DNA from: Xylanimicrobium pachnodae JCM 13526 = NBRC 107786
Lineage (GTDB): Bacteria; Actinomycetota; Actinomycetes; Actinomycetales; Cellulomonadaceae
Assembly (NCBI GenBank): GCA_001592145.1
Contig: BCWJ01000008.1
Location: 84,678 to 148,677 of the forward strand
DNA length: 64,000 nt
Direction of reading: 5' to 3'
Position 1 is the first letter of the stretch. Each line of letters opens with the position of its first letter. Positions 16,210 to 25,591 of the stretch are shown here, piece by piece. The position numbers were made by a program, and so were the translations under genes. The notes under the pieces are model-generated. The model was not told the DNA's origin. It saw only the letters and a list, made by a program, of their open reading frames with translations, and ran no database searches.

Positions 16210-16249
16210 AGAGGCCCGGACCTGCGAAAACTCGCAGATCCGGGCCTCT
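16210..16249. terminator. Hairpin downstream of lpdA
   Basis: AGAGGCCCGGACCTGCGA (16210-16227) pairs with 16232-16249 with one mismatch around an AAAC loop. It lies between the convergent ends of the ATPase fragment and lpdA and may terminate both directions. Confidence 0.8.
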
Positions 16250-16285
16250 GGCCGGGGGTCTGGACAGGCGCGACCGCCGGGAGGA

Positions 16286-17689
<1,404 letters not shown>

Positions 17690-17762
17690 GGCGCCTAGCC
17701 TATTGCGCTCGGCCAGCGGTCCTGACGCGACGTCTGTCACAGGTCGCTCCTACGGTGGGCGC

Positions 17763-18626
17763 ATGAAGATCGGTCTGGTGGGGTCGTTCGGAACACCCAG
17801 GCAGCAGGTCACCCTGGCCCGGGAGTCCGAGCGGCACGGCTGGGACGGGTTCTTCACCTGGGACGGCATCAGCCTGGACGATCCGGGGGCGGGCGTGGCT
17901 CCGACGTACGACCCGTTCTCGATCCTCGCCGCGGTCGCAGCGGTCACCGAGCGCCTGACGCTCGGCGCGATCGTCTTCGCGCTCCCCCGGCACCGCCCGT
18001 GGGAGCTCGCGCAGCGCGCCCTGACGGTCGACCACCTCTCGGGGGGCCGCCTGGTGCTGCCCGTGGGTCTCGGCGTGCCGATCGACCGTGCGTTCACCTC
18101 CGTCCACGGCCAGCCGACGGCGTTGCGCGACCGCGCCGACCTGCTCGACGACGTGCTCGCCTGGCTGAGCCGCGCCTGGTCGGGTGAGGAGTTCTCCTTC
18201 GAGGGCACGCACCTGAGCACGGGCCCGTTCCGTTTCCCGGCCCGGCCCGCCCACGGCAGCATCCCGGTGTGGCCGGTCGCCGTCTGGGACGCCGCGAAGC
18301 CGCCGCTGCGCTCGTTGAATCGTGCCCTGCGCTGGGACGGCGTGGTCCCGCAGGTGCGCGGCACCTCGCCCGACGCCGCCGAGGCCCGCCCCGAGCACAT
18401 CGCCGAGCTGGTCGCGTGGGCGGCGTCGCGACGCGACCCCGCCGCCGCCCCGTGGGACGTGGTCATCCAGGGCCGCCTGTCGCCCGACGACGGCGAGGCC
18501 CGCGACCAGCTCGCCGCCGCGGCCGACGCCGGGGCCACCTGGTGGGTCGAGAGCTGGTGGGACCCAGCGACGACGACACCCGAGCATCTGCTGACCCTCG
18601 CCCGCAGGACGCCGCCGCGGCCGTAG
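17763..18626 (+). CDS. LLM-class flavin-dependent oxidoreductase
   Basis: A 287-residue luciferase-like monooxygenase family protein (TIM barrel, FMN or F420 dependent). It begins MKIGLVGSFGTPRQQVTLAR, with family regions LTLGAIVFALPRHRPWELAQ and TVDHLSGGRLVLPVGLG. ATG 17763 is the start that fits the family N-terminus. It is shorter than the 320-350 residues common in the class, which fits the LLM subgroup lacking insertions. Substrate and cofactor choice cannot be read. The 24-bp palindrome of the next operon starts 24 bases after its stop. Confidence 0.82.
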   Translation: MKIGLVGSFGTPRQQVTLARESERHGWDGFFTWDGISLDDPGAGVAPTYDPFSILAAVAAVTERLTLGAIVFALPRHRPWELAQRALTVDHLSGGRLVLPVGLGVPIDRAFTSVHGQPTALRDRADLLDDVLAWLSRAWSGEEFSFEGTHLSTGPFRFPARPAHGSIPVWPVAVWDAAKPPLRSLNRALRWDGVVPQVRGTSPDAAEARPEHIAELVAWAASRRDPAAAPWDVVIQGRLSPDDGEARDQLAAAADAGATWWVESWWDPATTTPEHLLTLARRTPPRP

Positions 18627-18649
18627 ACCTCTGGACCGCAACCTCTGGC

Positions 18650-18673
18650 AATGATCTAATGCATTAGATCATT
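18650..18673. promoter_or_regulatory. 24-bp perfect palindrome, likely YtrA-type operator
   Basis: A perfect palindrome with half AATGATCTAATG centred at 18661/18662. It lies 24 bases upstream of the GTG start of the membrane-protein gene that leads the YtrA-type regulator operon. AT-rich perfect dyads in this position are typical of autoregulated GntR operators; binding is inferred. Confidence 0.78.
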
Positions 18674-18697
18674 GTTCTCGACCGGCCGGAGGGTCCC

Positions 18698-19636
18698 GTG
18701 ACCGTCATCGCCATGCTCGTCCCCCTCCTGTCCCCGGCCGTTCCGGTTCTGGCCATCGCCCTCATCCTGTGGCTGGCCACGAGGAGGCGGCCCGACGTCA
18801 GCGACACCGTTGCCGATGCCGCTCGGCGACACGAGGTGCTCGTCTCCACCCTCTCCGCCGCCGCGGCGGTCGTGATCGCCGTCATCCTGCTCTGGCAGCC
18901 CGGCGCCTGGCTCGCCAGAACCGTGACCACGGGAACTCTCCAGGCGATCACGCCCCTCGTCATCGCCACCGCCTTCGCCTCGGTCCGTGCGCTCGGCGAA
19001 CTGACCTGGCCGCGGCCGCACGGCGACGTACGGTCCGCCCCGCTGACACGACGAACCGTCTGGTCTCTCGGCGGTCTTCGGCTCAAGAGCGCGCTGGGAA
19101 CGGGGTTCTTGCTGGTTGCCGGGCTCATCGCCACCGGCGTGACGGCCGACGCCTCGGGGCGCGGGTTCGTGCTGCAGCGCAGCCTCGGCGACGGCGGGAG
19201 CATTCTCACCACCGCGGGCCCGTACCCCGGCTGGCCCTCCGGCGGCCCCGTCCTCGTCGCCCTCGCGCTCACCACCGTTGCAACCTGGCTCGCCCTCGTG
19301 GCCATCGTCCGACGCCGCCCGCTGACGGGGGTCCCCACCGTCCACGACGACGCGCTCCGCCACACCTCGGCACACCGGATCCTCGGCGGCGTGCAACTGT
19401 GCCTCGGGTTCACGGTGTACGCCACGTGGTGGACGGCGGGCTCCGCCATCGCGAACGCGGTCGACGGGGTCCCAAGTCGGCATCCGGTCCTGGGCGTGCT
19501 CGCCATCGCGCTGCAAGCCATCGCGGGCTGTGTCGTGGCCGGATCGACGATGGCCGCTCTGGCCTCGCTGTGGCCACGTCCGGTGCCGCGCGCCGAGCCT
19601 GCGGCACCCGCCACCAGTACCGGACGTGCCGCATGA
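18698..19636 (+). CDS. Multi-pass membrane protein, unknown function
   Basis: A 312-residue hydrophobic protein with about seven or eight membrane segments, starting VIAMLVPLLSPAVPVLAIAL. I do not recognise a named family; the N-terminus recalls DUF1648-type membrane proteins found with YtrA regulators. The GTG start at 18698 has CCGGAGGG upstream. Its stop overlaps the start of the GntR gene (ATGA). The shared operon and operator suggest a regulated role in cell-envelope stress or drug response, as for other YtrA-linked membrane proteins, but this is only context. Confidence 0.72.
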   Translation: MTVIAMLVPLLSPAVPVLAIALILWLATRRRPDVSDTVADAARRHEVLVSTLSAAAAVVIAVILLWQPGAWLARTVTTGTLQAITPLVIATAFASVRALGELTWPRPHGDVRSAPLTRRTVWSLGGLRLKSALGTGFLLVAGLIATGVTADASGRGFVLQRSLGDGGSILTTAGPYPGWPSGGPVLVALALTTVATWLALVAIVRRRPLTGVPTVHDDALRHTSAHRILGGVQLCLGFTVYATWWTAGSAIANAVDGVPSRHPVLGVLAIALQAIAGCVVAGSTMAALASLWPRPVPRAEPAAPATSTGRAA

Positions 19637-20046
19637 CGGACCTCTTCGTCGCCCTGGGCTCCCCCGTCCCGGTCTACGAGCAGATCCGCGCCCAGGTCGC
19701 GGCGGCCGTCGCCGTGGGGACGCTGCGGCCCGGGGATCGCCTGCCCGCCTCACGCGACCTGGCGCGCGACCTCGGCATTGCGGTCGGGACCGTGCAGCGC
19801 GCCTACCGGGAACTGGAGGCGGGCGGCGTCGTCGAGTCGCGCCGCCGCACGGGCACCGTCATCGCGCCGACGGCGAGCTCTCCGGGTGGGACCGGCACCA
19901 CGAGTCCACCCCCTGCCGTCGTCGCGCGGGCGCGCGCCCTGGTCACGGCCGCCCGGCAGGCGAACGTCCCCGACGACGTCGTCCTCGACGTCGTACGCGG
20001 GGTCCTCGCCGCGAACGTGGTTTCGACGGGCTCGACCACCGGATGA
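19633..20046 (+). CDS. GntR-family regulator, YtrA subfamily
   Basis: A 137-residue regulator with an N-terminal winged helix (PVPVYEQIRAQVAAAVAVGT, then LRPGDRLPASRDLARDLGIA and VGTVQRAYRELEAGGVVESR) and only a short helical C-terminal part, the size typical of YtrA-type GntR proteins. These usually repress their own operon. It is translationally coupled to the membrane-protein gene. Its last eight codons (VSTGSTTG) and stop fall inside a repetitive extragenic-type element, so the C-terminus seems to have been created or changed by that repeat. Confidence 0.88.
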   Translation: MTDLFVALGSPVPVYEQIRAQVAAAVAVGTLRPGDRLPASRDLARDLGIAVGTVQRAYRELEAGGVVESRRRTGTVIAPTASSPGGTGTTSPPPAVVARARALVTAARQANVPDDVVLDVVRGVLAANVVSTGSTTG

Positions 20047-20106
20047 CGACGACAGGCTCAACCACCGCACTCGGTGGTCGAGCCTGTCGAAACCAGCCTG
20101 TCGAGA
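20017..20106. repeat. REP-like cluster between ytrA-type gene and leuD
   Basis: Four related units: 20017-20042 and 20050-20067 in one orientation, 20072-20094 and a partial 20095-20107 inverted. The core reads GTTTCGACRGGCTCRACCACC. Units 2 and 3 form a 17-bp stem with one mismatch (20051-20067 with 20072-20088, loop CACT), suited to act as a two-way terminator for convergent genes. Related sequence appears at 50306. Confidence 0.75.
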
Positions 20107-20109
20107 CCG

Positions 20110-20751
20110 TCAGACCTGCGCCGGGCGGGCCGGCTCGATGTCCACCTTCGCCCAGTGCTTGGCGGGCAGCGTCTTGGGCCGCCACGCCTCACGCTTCGCC
20201 TCGTACTCGGTGATGGCGTCCTCCTTCTGGAGGGTCAGGCCGATGTCGTCCAGGCCCTCCATGAGGCGCCAGCGGGTGTAGTCGTCGATCTGGAACGGCA
20301 CGGTGATGTCGTCCGCGTGGACGGTGCGGTTCTCCAGGTCCACGGTCACCTCGGTGCCAGGGTTGGCCTCCAGGATCTTCCACAGGAGCTCGATGTCCTC
20401 CTGCGCGACGACGCCGGCCACAAGGCCCTGCTTGCCCGAGTTGCCGCGGAAGATGTCCGCGAACCGGGAGGCGAGCACCACCTTGAACCCGTAGTCCTTG
20501 AGCGCCCACACGGCGTGCTCACGCGAGGAGCCGGTGCCGAAGTCGGGCCCGGCCACGAGCACGGAGCCGCTCCGGTAGGCGTCCTGGTTGAGCACGAAGG
20601 CGGGGTCGCCGCGCCAGGCGGCGAACAGCGCGTCCTCGAACCCGGTGCGGGTGATCCGCTTGAGGTAGACGGCGGGGATGATCTGGTCGGTGTCGACGTT
20701 GCTGCGGCGCAGCGGAACCCCGACGCCCGTGTGGACGGTGAACTTCTCCAT
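20110..20751 (-). CDS. leuD: 3-isopropylmalate dehydratase, small subunit
   Basis: A 213-residue LeuD swivel-domain subunit. With LeuC it isomerises 2- to 3-isopropylmalate in leucine synthesis. The start [20 protein letters not shown] and the motif [17 protein letters not shown] are diagnostic. A full-length frame reaches the family C-terminus. AAGGAAGAG precedes the ATG, and leuC ends 26 bp upstream, so the two are one transcript. leuB lies 28 kb away at 48578, and no leuA is in the window. Confidence 0.96.
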   Translation of the reverse strand: MEKFTVHTGVGVPLRRSNVDTDQIIPAVYLKRITRTGFEDALFAAWRGDPAFVLNQDAYRSGSVLVAGPDFGTGSSREHAVWALKDYGFKVVLASRFADIFRGNSGKQGLVAGVVAQEDIELLWKILEANPGTEVTVDLENRTVHADDITVPFQIDDYTRWRLMEGLDDIGLTLQKEDAITEYEAKREAWRPKTLPAKHWAKVDIEPARPAQV

Positions 20752-20777
20752 GGGTCTCTTCCTTCCGGGAAGCGGGG

Positions 20778-22301
20778 TCAGGCGGCGGGCTTGGCGAACG
20801 GGAGGTCGACGAACACGGGCGCGCTGCCGTCGAAGCCGGAGGCGCCCACGCCGTCGAGCGGCGAGCCGTCGAACGTCGTCAGGTCCACGTCGTCCGGCAG
20901 GTCCAGGTCGGCGAGCGAGGACAGCGTGCCGCGGATCGCGGTCGCGGCGGCGACGAGCGGCGAGACCAGGTGGGTGCGCCCGCCCTTGCCCTGGCGGCCC
21001 TCGAAGTTGCGGTTCGACGTCGACGCCGAGCGCTCCCCCGGGGCGAGCTGGTCGGGGTTCATGCCCAGGCACATCGAGCAGCCCGCGTTGCGCCACTCGG
21101 CGCCGAACTCCTTGAAGATCACGTCCAGGCCCTCGGCCTCGGCCTGGAGGCGCACGCGCGCGGACGCCGGAACCACGAGCACGCGCACGTCCTTGGCCTT
21201 CTCGCGGCCCTTGAGCACCTTGGCGATCGACCGGAGGTCCTCGATGCGGCCGTTGGTGCACGACCCCATGAACACGGTGTCGACCTTGATGTCGCGCAGC
21301 GGGACGCCGGGCTCCAGGCCCATGTACTCCAGCGCGCGCTCGGCGGCCACGCGCTCGTTGGCGTCCGCGATCTCGGCGGGAACCGGCACGTTGGCCGAGA
21401 TGGGAAGGCCCTGGCCGGGGTTGGTGCCCCACGTCACGAACGGCTCCAGGTCGGAGGCCTTGAGGACCACCTCGGCGTCGAAGACGGCGTCGTCGTCGGA
21501 CTTGAGCGTCTTCCAGTACTCGACGGCGGCGTCCCAGTCCTCCCCCTCGGGGGCGTGCGGGCGGCCCTTGAGGTAGTCGAACGTCGTCTGGTCGGGGGCG
21601 ATCATGCCGGCGCGCGCACCGGCCTCGATCGACATGTTGCAGATGGTCATGCGGGCTTCCATCGACAACCGCCGGATTGCCTCACCGCGGTACTCGAGCA
21701 CGTAGCCCTGGCCACCGCCGGTGCCGATCTTGGCGATGATCGCCAGGATGATGTCCTTCGACGTCGTCCCGGGCGGCAGCTCGCCGTCGACCGTGATCGC
21801 CATGGTCTTGAAGGGCTGCAGCGGCAGGGTCTGCGTGGCGAGCACGTGCTCGACCTCGGACGTGCCGATGCCGAACGCCAGGCCACCGAACGCGCCGTGC
21901 GTGGAGGTGTGCGAGTCACCGCAGACGACGGTCAGGCCGGGCATGGTCAGGCCGAGCTGGGGGCCCACCTGGTGGACGATGCCCTGGTCGGAGTCGCCGA
22001 GCGAGTGGATGCGGATGCCGAACTCGCGGGCGTTCTCGCGCAGCTTGTCGATCTGCGTGCGGCTCGTGGAGTCCGCGATCGGCAGGTCGATGTCGAGCGT
22101 CGGGGTGTTGTGGTCCTCGGTGGCGATGGTGAGGTCCGGGCGGCGCACGGGGCGGCCGGCGAGGCGCAGACCCTCGAACGCCTGCGGGCTCGTCACCTCG
22201 TGGAGCAGGTGGAGGTCGATGTAGAGAAGGTCGGGCTCACCGTTCGCGCCGTGGCGCACCAGGTGTGCGTCCCAGACCTTCTCTGCCAGTGTTCCGGCCA
22301 T
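20778..22301 (-). CDS. leuC: 3-isopropylmalate dehydratase, large subunit
   Basis: A 507-residue aconitase-family enzyme. Cluster cysteines are seen in [10 protein letters not shown] and [10 protein letters not shown], and substrate-binding motifs [22 protein letters not shown] and [20 protein letters not shown] are present. It carries the [4Fe-4S] centre of leucine isopropylmalate isomerase. It is first of the leuCD pair and divergent from the IclR gene at 22464, whose product is the likely regulator. Confidence 0.97.
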   Translation of the reverse strand: MAGTLAEKVWDAHLVRHGANGEPDLLYIDLHLLHEVTSPQAFEGLRLAGRPVRRPDLTIATEDHNTPTLDIDLPIADSTSRTQIDKLRENAREFGIRIHSLGDSDQGIVHQVGPQLGLTMPGLTVVCGDSHTSTHGAFGGLAFGIGTSEVEHVLATQTLPLQPFKTMAITVDGELPPGTTSKDIILAIIAKIGTGGGQGYVLEYRGEAIRRLSMEARMTICNMSIEAGARAGMIAPDQTTFDYLKGRPHAPEGEDWDAAVEYWKTLKSDDDAVFDAEVVLKASDLEPFVTWGTNPGQGLPISANVPVPAEIADANERVAAERALEYMGLEPGVPLRDIKVDTVFMGSCTNGRIEDLRSIAKVLKGREKAKDVRVLVVPASARVRLQAEAEGLDVIFKEFGAEWRNAGCSMCLGMNPDQLAPGERSASTSNRNFEGRQGKGGRTHLVSPLVAAATAIRGTLSSLADLDLPDDVDLTTFDGSPLDGVGASGFDGSAPVFVDLPFAKPAA

Positions 22302-22463
22302 CCTCTATCCCTTCGCATGCCCCGGTCCGACGGTCGCGGGGCTCGTGTGGTCTCGACCTACGTCGCGCCGATCCGATCCTCGGGACCGGTTCGCGAAAGT
22401 GTTCACGAGAACGTTTTCTCAGGAAACTTGCAATCTCACGTGACGAGACGGCAGTATCGCCCT
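22302..22463. promoter_or_regulatory. Divergent leuC / IclR regulator promoter region
   Basis: This 162-bp gap holds the dyad GAGAACGTTTTCTC (22407-22420, 5-bp arms) and the octamer palindrome TCACGTGA (22436-22443). Both lie near the regulator start. LtbR/NdgR proteins bind the leuCD promoter in actinobacteria, so these are candidate sites. No leader peptide for leuC was found. Confidence 0.6.
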
Positions 22464-23183
22464 ATGGACGATAGTAGCGGAGTCGGCGTTCTTGACAAGG
22501 CGGCGTCCGTGCTCGGCGCCCTGGAGTCGGGACCGGCCACATTGGCGCAGTTGGTGACCTCGACGGGGCTCGCCAGACCCACGGCCCACCGCCTCGCGGT
22601 CGCACTCGAGCACCACCGCCTCGTGGCCCGGGACATGCAGGGACGGTTCGTCCTGGGTCCGCGCCTCAACGAGCTTGCGACGGCCGCCGGGGAGGACCGC
22701 CTCCTGGCCGCCGCCAACCCCGTGCTCGTCGCCCTGCGCGACCACACGGGCGAGTCCGCGCAGCTCTACCGCCGTCAGGGCGACCACCGCATCTGCGTCG
22801 CGGCGGCGGAGCGCCCCGTGGGCCTGCGCGACTCCATCCCCGTGGGCGCCACGTTGACCATGCACGCCGGCTCCGCCGCCCAGATCCTCCTCGCCTGGGA
22901 GGAGCCGGACCGCCTGCACCGGGGCCTGCGCGACGCCGTCTTCACGGCAACGATCCTGTCGGGCGTGCGCCGCCGCGGCTGGGCGCAGTCCGTCTCCGAG
23001 CGTGAGCTCGGCGTGGCCAGCGTCTCCGCTCCCGTGCGCGGACCGTCCGGCAAGGTCGTGGCGGCCGTCTCGGTGTCCGGCCCTGTCGAGCGGCTCACCC
23101 GCCAGCCCGGCAGGCTGCACTCCGCCGCCGTCGGCGCCGCCGCCAACCGCCTCACCGAGGTCCTGCGGCGCGCCGGGGAATGA
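22464..23183 (+). CDS. IclR-family regulator, LtbR/NdgR type
   Basis: A 239-residue IclR regulator: winged helix at about residues 8-60 (GVLDKAASVLGALESG, LARPTAHRLAVALEHH) and an effector-binding domain to the C-terminus. It is divergent from leuC, the arrangement of LtbR (Corynebacterium) and NdgR (Streptomyces), known regulators of leucine and related amino-acid genes. ATG 22464 lies 20 bp downstream of TCACGTGA. It probably controls leuCD and itself. Confidence 0.88.
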   Translation: MDDSSGVGVLDKAASVLGALESGPATLAQLVTSTGLARPTAHRLAVALEHHRLVARDMQGRFVLGPRLNELATAAGEDRLLAAANPVLVALRDHTGESAQLYRRQGDHRICVAAAERPVGLRDSIPVGATLTMHAGSAAQILLAWEEPDRLHRGLRDAVFTATILSGVRRRGWAQSVSERELGVASVSAPVRGPSGKVVAAVSVSGPVERLTRQPGRLHSAAVGAAANRLTEVLRRAGE

Positions 23184-23265
23184 TCCCCGCCACGAGCCCA
23201 CCGGTTCACTACGCTGCGGACCAGGGTGCGACCGCCGCTCCCCCGACGACCTGCGTGAGGACCTG

Positions 23266-23439
23266 ATGCCGGCAAAGGCCAAGACCGTTCTGATCTGGAT
23301 CGTCGTGATCTTCCTCATCTACGCGATCGTCCAGAGCCCCGAGCGTGCCGCCGAGATCGTCAAAGCCCTGGTCGACGTGATCGTCAACGCCGTCCAGTCG
23401 ATCGGGAAGTTCTTCGGCAACCTCGTCGGCAGCTCGTGA
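23266..23439 (+). CDS. Small single-pass membrane protein
   Basis: A 57-residue protein with one membrane helix (VLIWIVVIFLIYAIV, residues 8-22) followed by an amphipathic part ending FGNLVGSS. TGAGGA precedes the ATG. It lies 18 bp before the PH-domain gene and is probably cotranscribed. The family is common in Micrococcales; no function is known to me. Confidence 0.75.
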   Translation: MPAKAKTVLIWIVVIFLIYAIVQSPERAAEIVKALVDVIVNAVQSIGKFFGNLVGSS

Positions 23440-23457
23440 GCCGAGCGGGAGCATCCG

Positions 23458-24246
23458 GTGGCAACCCAGCCCCGTGAGGGCGTCCGCATCGGGGACGAGC
23501 TGAAGCGGTACGTGCTGCCCACCGAGACGGTCGTGCTCGCGACGCGCCGTCACTGGGCCTCACTCCTCGAACCCGCCGCGACCTGCGCGGGCACCTTCCT
23601 GCTCGTCGGAGTCATCGTCTTCGTCGCTCCCGCCGGCCTGCAGGACGTCGTCGGCTGGCTGTGGTTCGCCTGGTTGTTCACGCTGGGGCGCCTCGCGTTC
23701 CGGTGGCTCGAGTGGCGCCACGAGTGGTTCGTGTCCACCGACAAGCGCCTGCTGCTCCTGTACGGCCTGGTGATCCACAAGGTGGCCATGATGCCGCTGA
23801 TGAAGGTCACGGACATGGGCTACACGCGGACCCCGCTGGGCCAGGTCCTCGGGTACGGCCGGTTCGTCATGGAGTCCGCCGGGCAGGACCAGGCGCTGCG
23901 CCAGGTCGACTACGTACCCCGCCCCGACGCCACCTATCGCGCCCTGTGCGCCGAGATCTTCCGGCCCGCCGCGGGCAAGACGACCCCGGAGGCGCCCGGT
24001 GTCCCGGTCAGTGCGGAGCCCGCACCCGTCGTCGTCGTTCGTGGTCGTGAGGCTCCCGAGGCACCGCGCCCGACGACACAGCCCATCGCCGTCGTCAGCC
24101 GTGCGGACCCGGCGCGGGCACAGCGGCCGGCCGAGGCCTCCCCGAACCACGCCGGACAGGCCCGCCACGACGCCGCGACGACGTCGGCGCCTCACTGGGA
24201 CCCGCCGGAGTGGCAGCCCCCGCGCCCCTACGACCCCCACCCGTAG
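23458..24246 (+). CDS. PH-domain membrane protein
   Basis: A 262-residue protein. Two hydrophobic segments (about residues 40-60 and 65-85) lead into a bacterial PH-like (YdbT/DUF304) domain around WFVSTDKRLLLLYGLVIHKV, MPLMKVTDMGYTRTPLGQVL and GRFVMESAGQDQALRQVDYV. The last 90 residues are Pro/Ala/Arg-rich and likely disordered. The GTG start at 23458 follows CGGGAG. Function is unknown; membrane-associated scaffolding is the usual guess. Confidence 0.82.
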   Translation: MATQPREGVRIGDELKRYVLPTETVVLATRRHWASLLEPAATCAGTFLLVGVIVFVAPAGLQDVVGWLWFAWLFTLGRLAFRWLEWRHEWFVSTDKRLLLLYGLVIHKVAMMPLMKVTDMGYTRTPLGQVLGYGRFVMESAGQDQALRQVDYVPRPDATYRALCAEIFRPAAGKTTPEAPGVPVSAEPAPVVVVRGREAPEAPRPTTQPIAVVSRADPARAQRPAEASPNHAGQARHDAATTSAPHWDPPEWQPPRPYDPHP

Positions 24247-24303
24247 TCGGCCCCGTCGTCGGCACGGCCGCTGACCTCGCGGCGCCGAGAGTTGGGAACG
24301 ACG

Positions 24304-24330
24304 AAGGCCCGATCCGTGGGATCGGGCCTT
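24304..24330. terminator. Terminator between PH-domain gene and tRNA-Glu
   Basis: AAGGCCCGATCC (24304-24315) and its perfect complement (24319-24330) around GTG. It sits between the plus-strand PH gene and the minus-strand tRNA cluster and may serve both. Confidence 0.82.
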
Positions 24331-24338
24331 GCGATGCG

Positions 24339-24411
24339 TACCCCCAGCGGGATTTGAACCCGCGTTACCGCCGTGAGAGGGCGGCGTCCTGGGCCGCTAG
24401 ACGATGGGGGC
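24339..24411 (-). tRNA. tRNA-Glu (CTC)
   Basis: A 73-nt cloverleaf on the minus strand. The acceptor stem is GCCCCCA with TGGGGGT, the anticodon loop contains CTC between GCCGC/GCGGC-type arms, and the T-arm is GCGGGTTCAAATCCCGC. CCA is not encoded. It differs from the copy at 24442 in the D-arm (GGCCC versus GGCCT). Confidence 0.95.
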
Positions 24412-24441
24412 CCATGACTCCGTTCGCAGACGAACGGTGCG

Positions 24442-24514
24442 TACCCCCAGCGGGATTTGAACCCGCGTTACCGCCGTGAGAGGGCGGCGTCCTAGGCCGC
24501 TAGACGATGGGGGC
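24442..24514 (-). tRNA. tRNA-Glu (CTC), second copy
   Basis: Same acceptor, anticodon and T-arm as the copy at 24339, with the more usual GGCCTAGGAC D-loop sequence. Thirty bases separate the two copies. CCA is not encoded. Together they look like a recent tandem duplication. Confidence 0.95.
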
Positions 24515-24594
24515 CTATGACTGCCGATCCGCGTGGACCGACTGCCGGAGAATCCTAACCCGCCATCGTCAACCGTGATGACCAAGTGGATCCT

Positions 24595-24669
24595 TGGCTG
24601 GGGTACCAGGACTCGAACCTAGAACAACTGAACCAGAATCAGCCGTGTTGCCAATTACACCATACCCCA
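24595..24669 (-). tRNA. tRNA-Gln (CTG)
   Basis: The minus-strand cloverleaf starts TGGGGTATGGTGTAATTGG. The anticodon loop TTCTGGT gives CTG, the T-arm is CTAGGTTCGAGTCCTGG, the acceptor end is TACCCCA, then discriminator G, followed by an encoded CCA (24595-24597). It is first in the minus-strand tRNA cluster. Confidence 0.95.
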
Positions 24670-24772
24670 TGGTGGTATCAGCCCCGGGGTCTCGCTCGGG
24701 GCCAACAGCGGTTAACACTACCCGACGCAGACCCGTCCACCAAAATGCAGCCCATCCGGCAGGATCGACACC

Positions 24773-25591
24773 ATGACCGCTGCCCACGGACCCAGCGCCC
24801 ACGACCATGCCGCCCACGACCATGCCGCCGCCCACGACCACGCCACGCGCGCCGCCTCCTTCCAGGCGGGCGCCTCGAACTACGCGGCCGTCCGCCCCGC
24901 CTACCCGCAGGCCGCGGTCGACTTCCTGCTCGGCGCCGTCCCGCACCCGCACCCGAGCACGCCGCCGCGCGTGCTCGACCTGGCCGCGGGCACCGGCAAG
25001 CTCACGGCATCGCTCGTCACCCGCGACCTCGACGTCGTCGCCATCGATCCATCAGCGGCGATGCTCGCGGAGCTGGCGGCATCGCTGCCCGACGTCGAGA
25101 CCCACCGCGCCACGGCCGAGGCGATCCCGGTGGTCACCGCCTCCGTCGACGCCGTCGTCGTCGGGCAGGCCTGGCACTGGTTCGACGAACCGGCGGCATC
25201 GGCCGAGATCGCACGCATCCTGCGCCACGGCGGCACCCTCGGGGTGGTGTGGAACATGCGGGACACGTCGCGGGACTGGGTGGCTCGGTTCGGCGAGATC
25301 CTGCACCGGGGCGATCGGCTCGAGCCCGTGGCCGATCACGTCGCGCCGCGCCTGGGCGCACAGTACGACGACGTCGAGCACGAGTCCTTCCCCTGGGCGG
25401 ACGACATCGCGACGGCGTCGCTGCGGCCCCTCGCGGCGTCGCGCAGCTACCTGCTCACGCTGCCCGACGACGAGCGCGAGACCCTCCTGGCCGCGGTCGA
25501 CGAGCTCGTGGCGACGCACCCGGATCTCGCGGGCCGCGACCGGGTGGCCCTGCCCTACGTGGCGCACGCCTATCGGGCACGCCGCCGCTGA
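24773..25591 (+). CDS. SAM-dependent methyltransferase with His-rich N-terminus
   Basis: A 272-residue class I methyltransferase. The SAM motif is VLDLAAGTGKLT (about residues 67-78), with VAIDPSAAML and a later QAWHWFDEPAASAEIARIL typical of this family. The first 30 residues contain AHDHA units encoded by a 15-bp tandem repeat (24797-24844), which may bind metal or may simply be repeat expansion. The substrate is unknown. Its 3' end overlaps the convergent LysR gene by 22 bp. Confidence 0.85.
   Translation: MTAAHGPSAHDHAAHDHAAAHDHATRAASFQAGASNYAAVRPAYPQAAVDFLLGAVPHPHPSTPPRVLDLAAGTGKLTASLVTRDLDVVAIDPSAAMLAELAASLPDVETHRATAEAIPVVTASVDAVVVGQAWHWFDEPAASAEIARILRHGGTLGVVWNMRDTSRDWVARFGEILHRGDRLEPVADHVAPRLGAQYDDVEHESFPWADDIATASLRPLAASRSYLLTLPDDERETLLAAVDELVATHPDLAGRDRVALPYVAHAYRARRR
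24797..24844 (+). repeat. 15-bp tandem repeat encoding AHDHA
   Basis: GCCCACGACCATGCC occurs twice in tandem (24797-24811, 24812-24826), then after GCC a third copy with one change (24830-24844). It lies in the 5' end of the methyltransferase gene and could vary in copy number by slippage. Confidence 0.85.
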
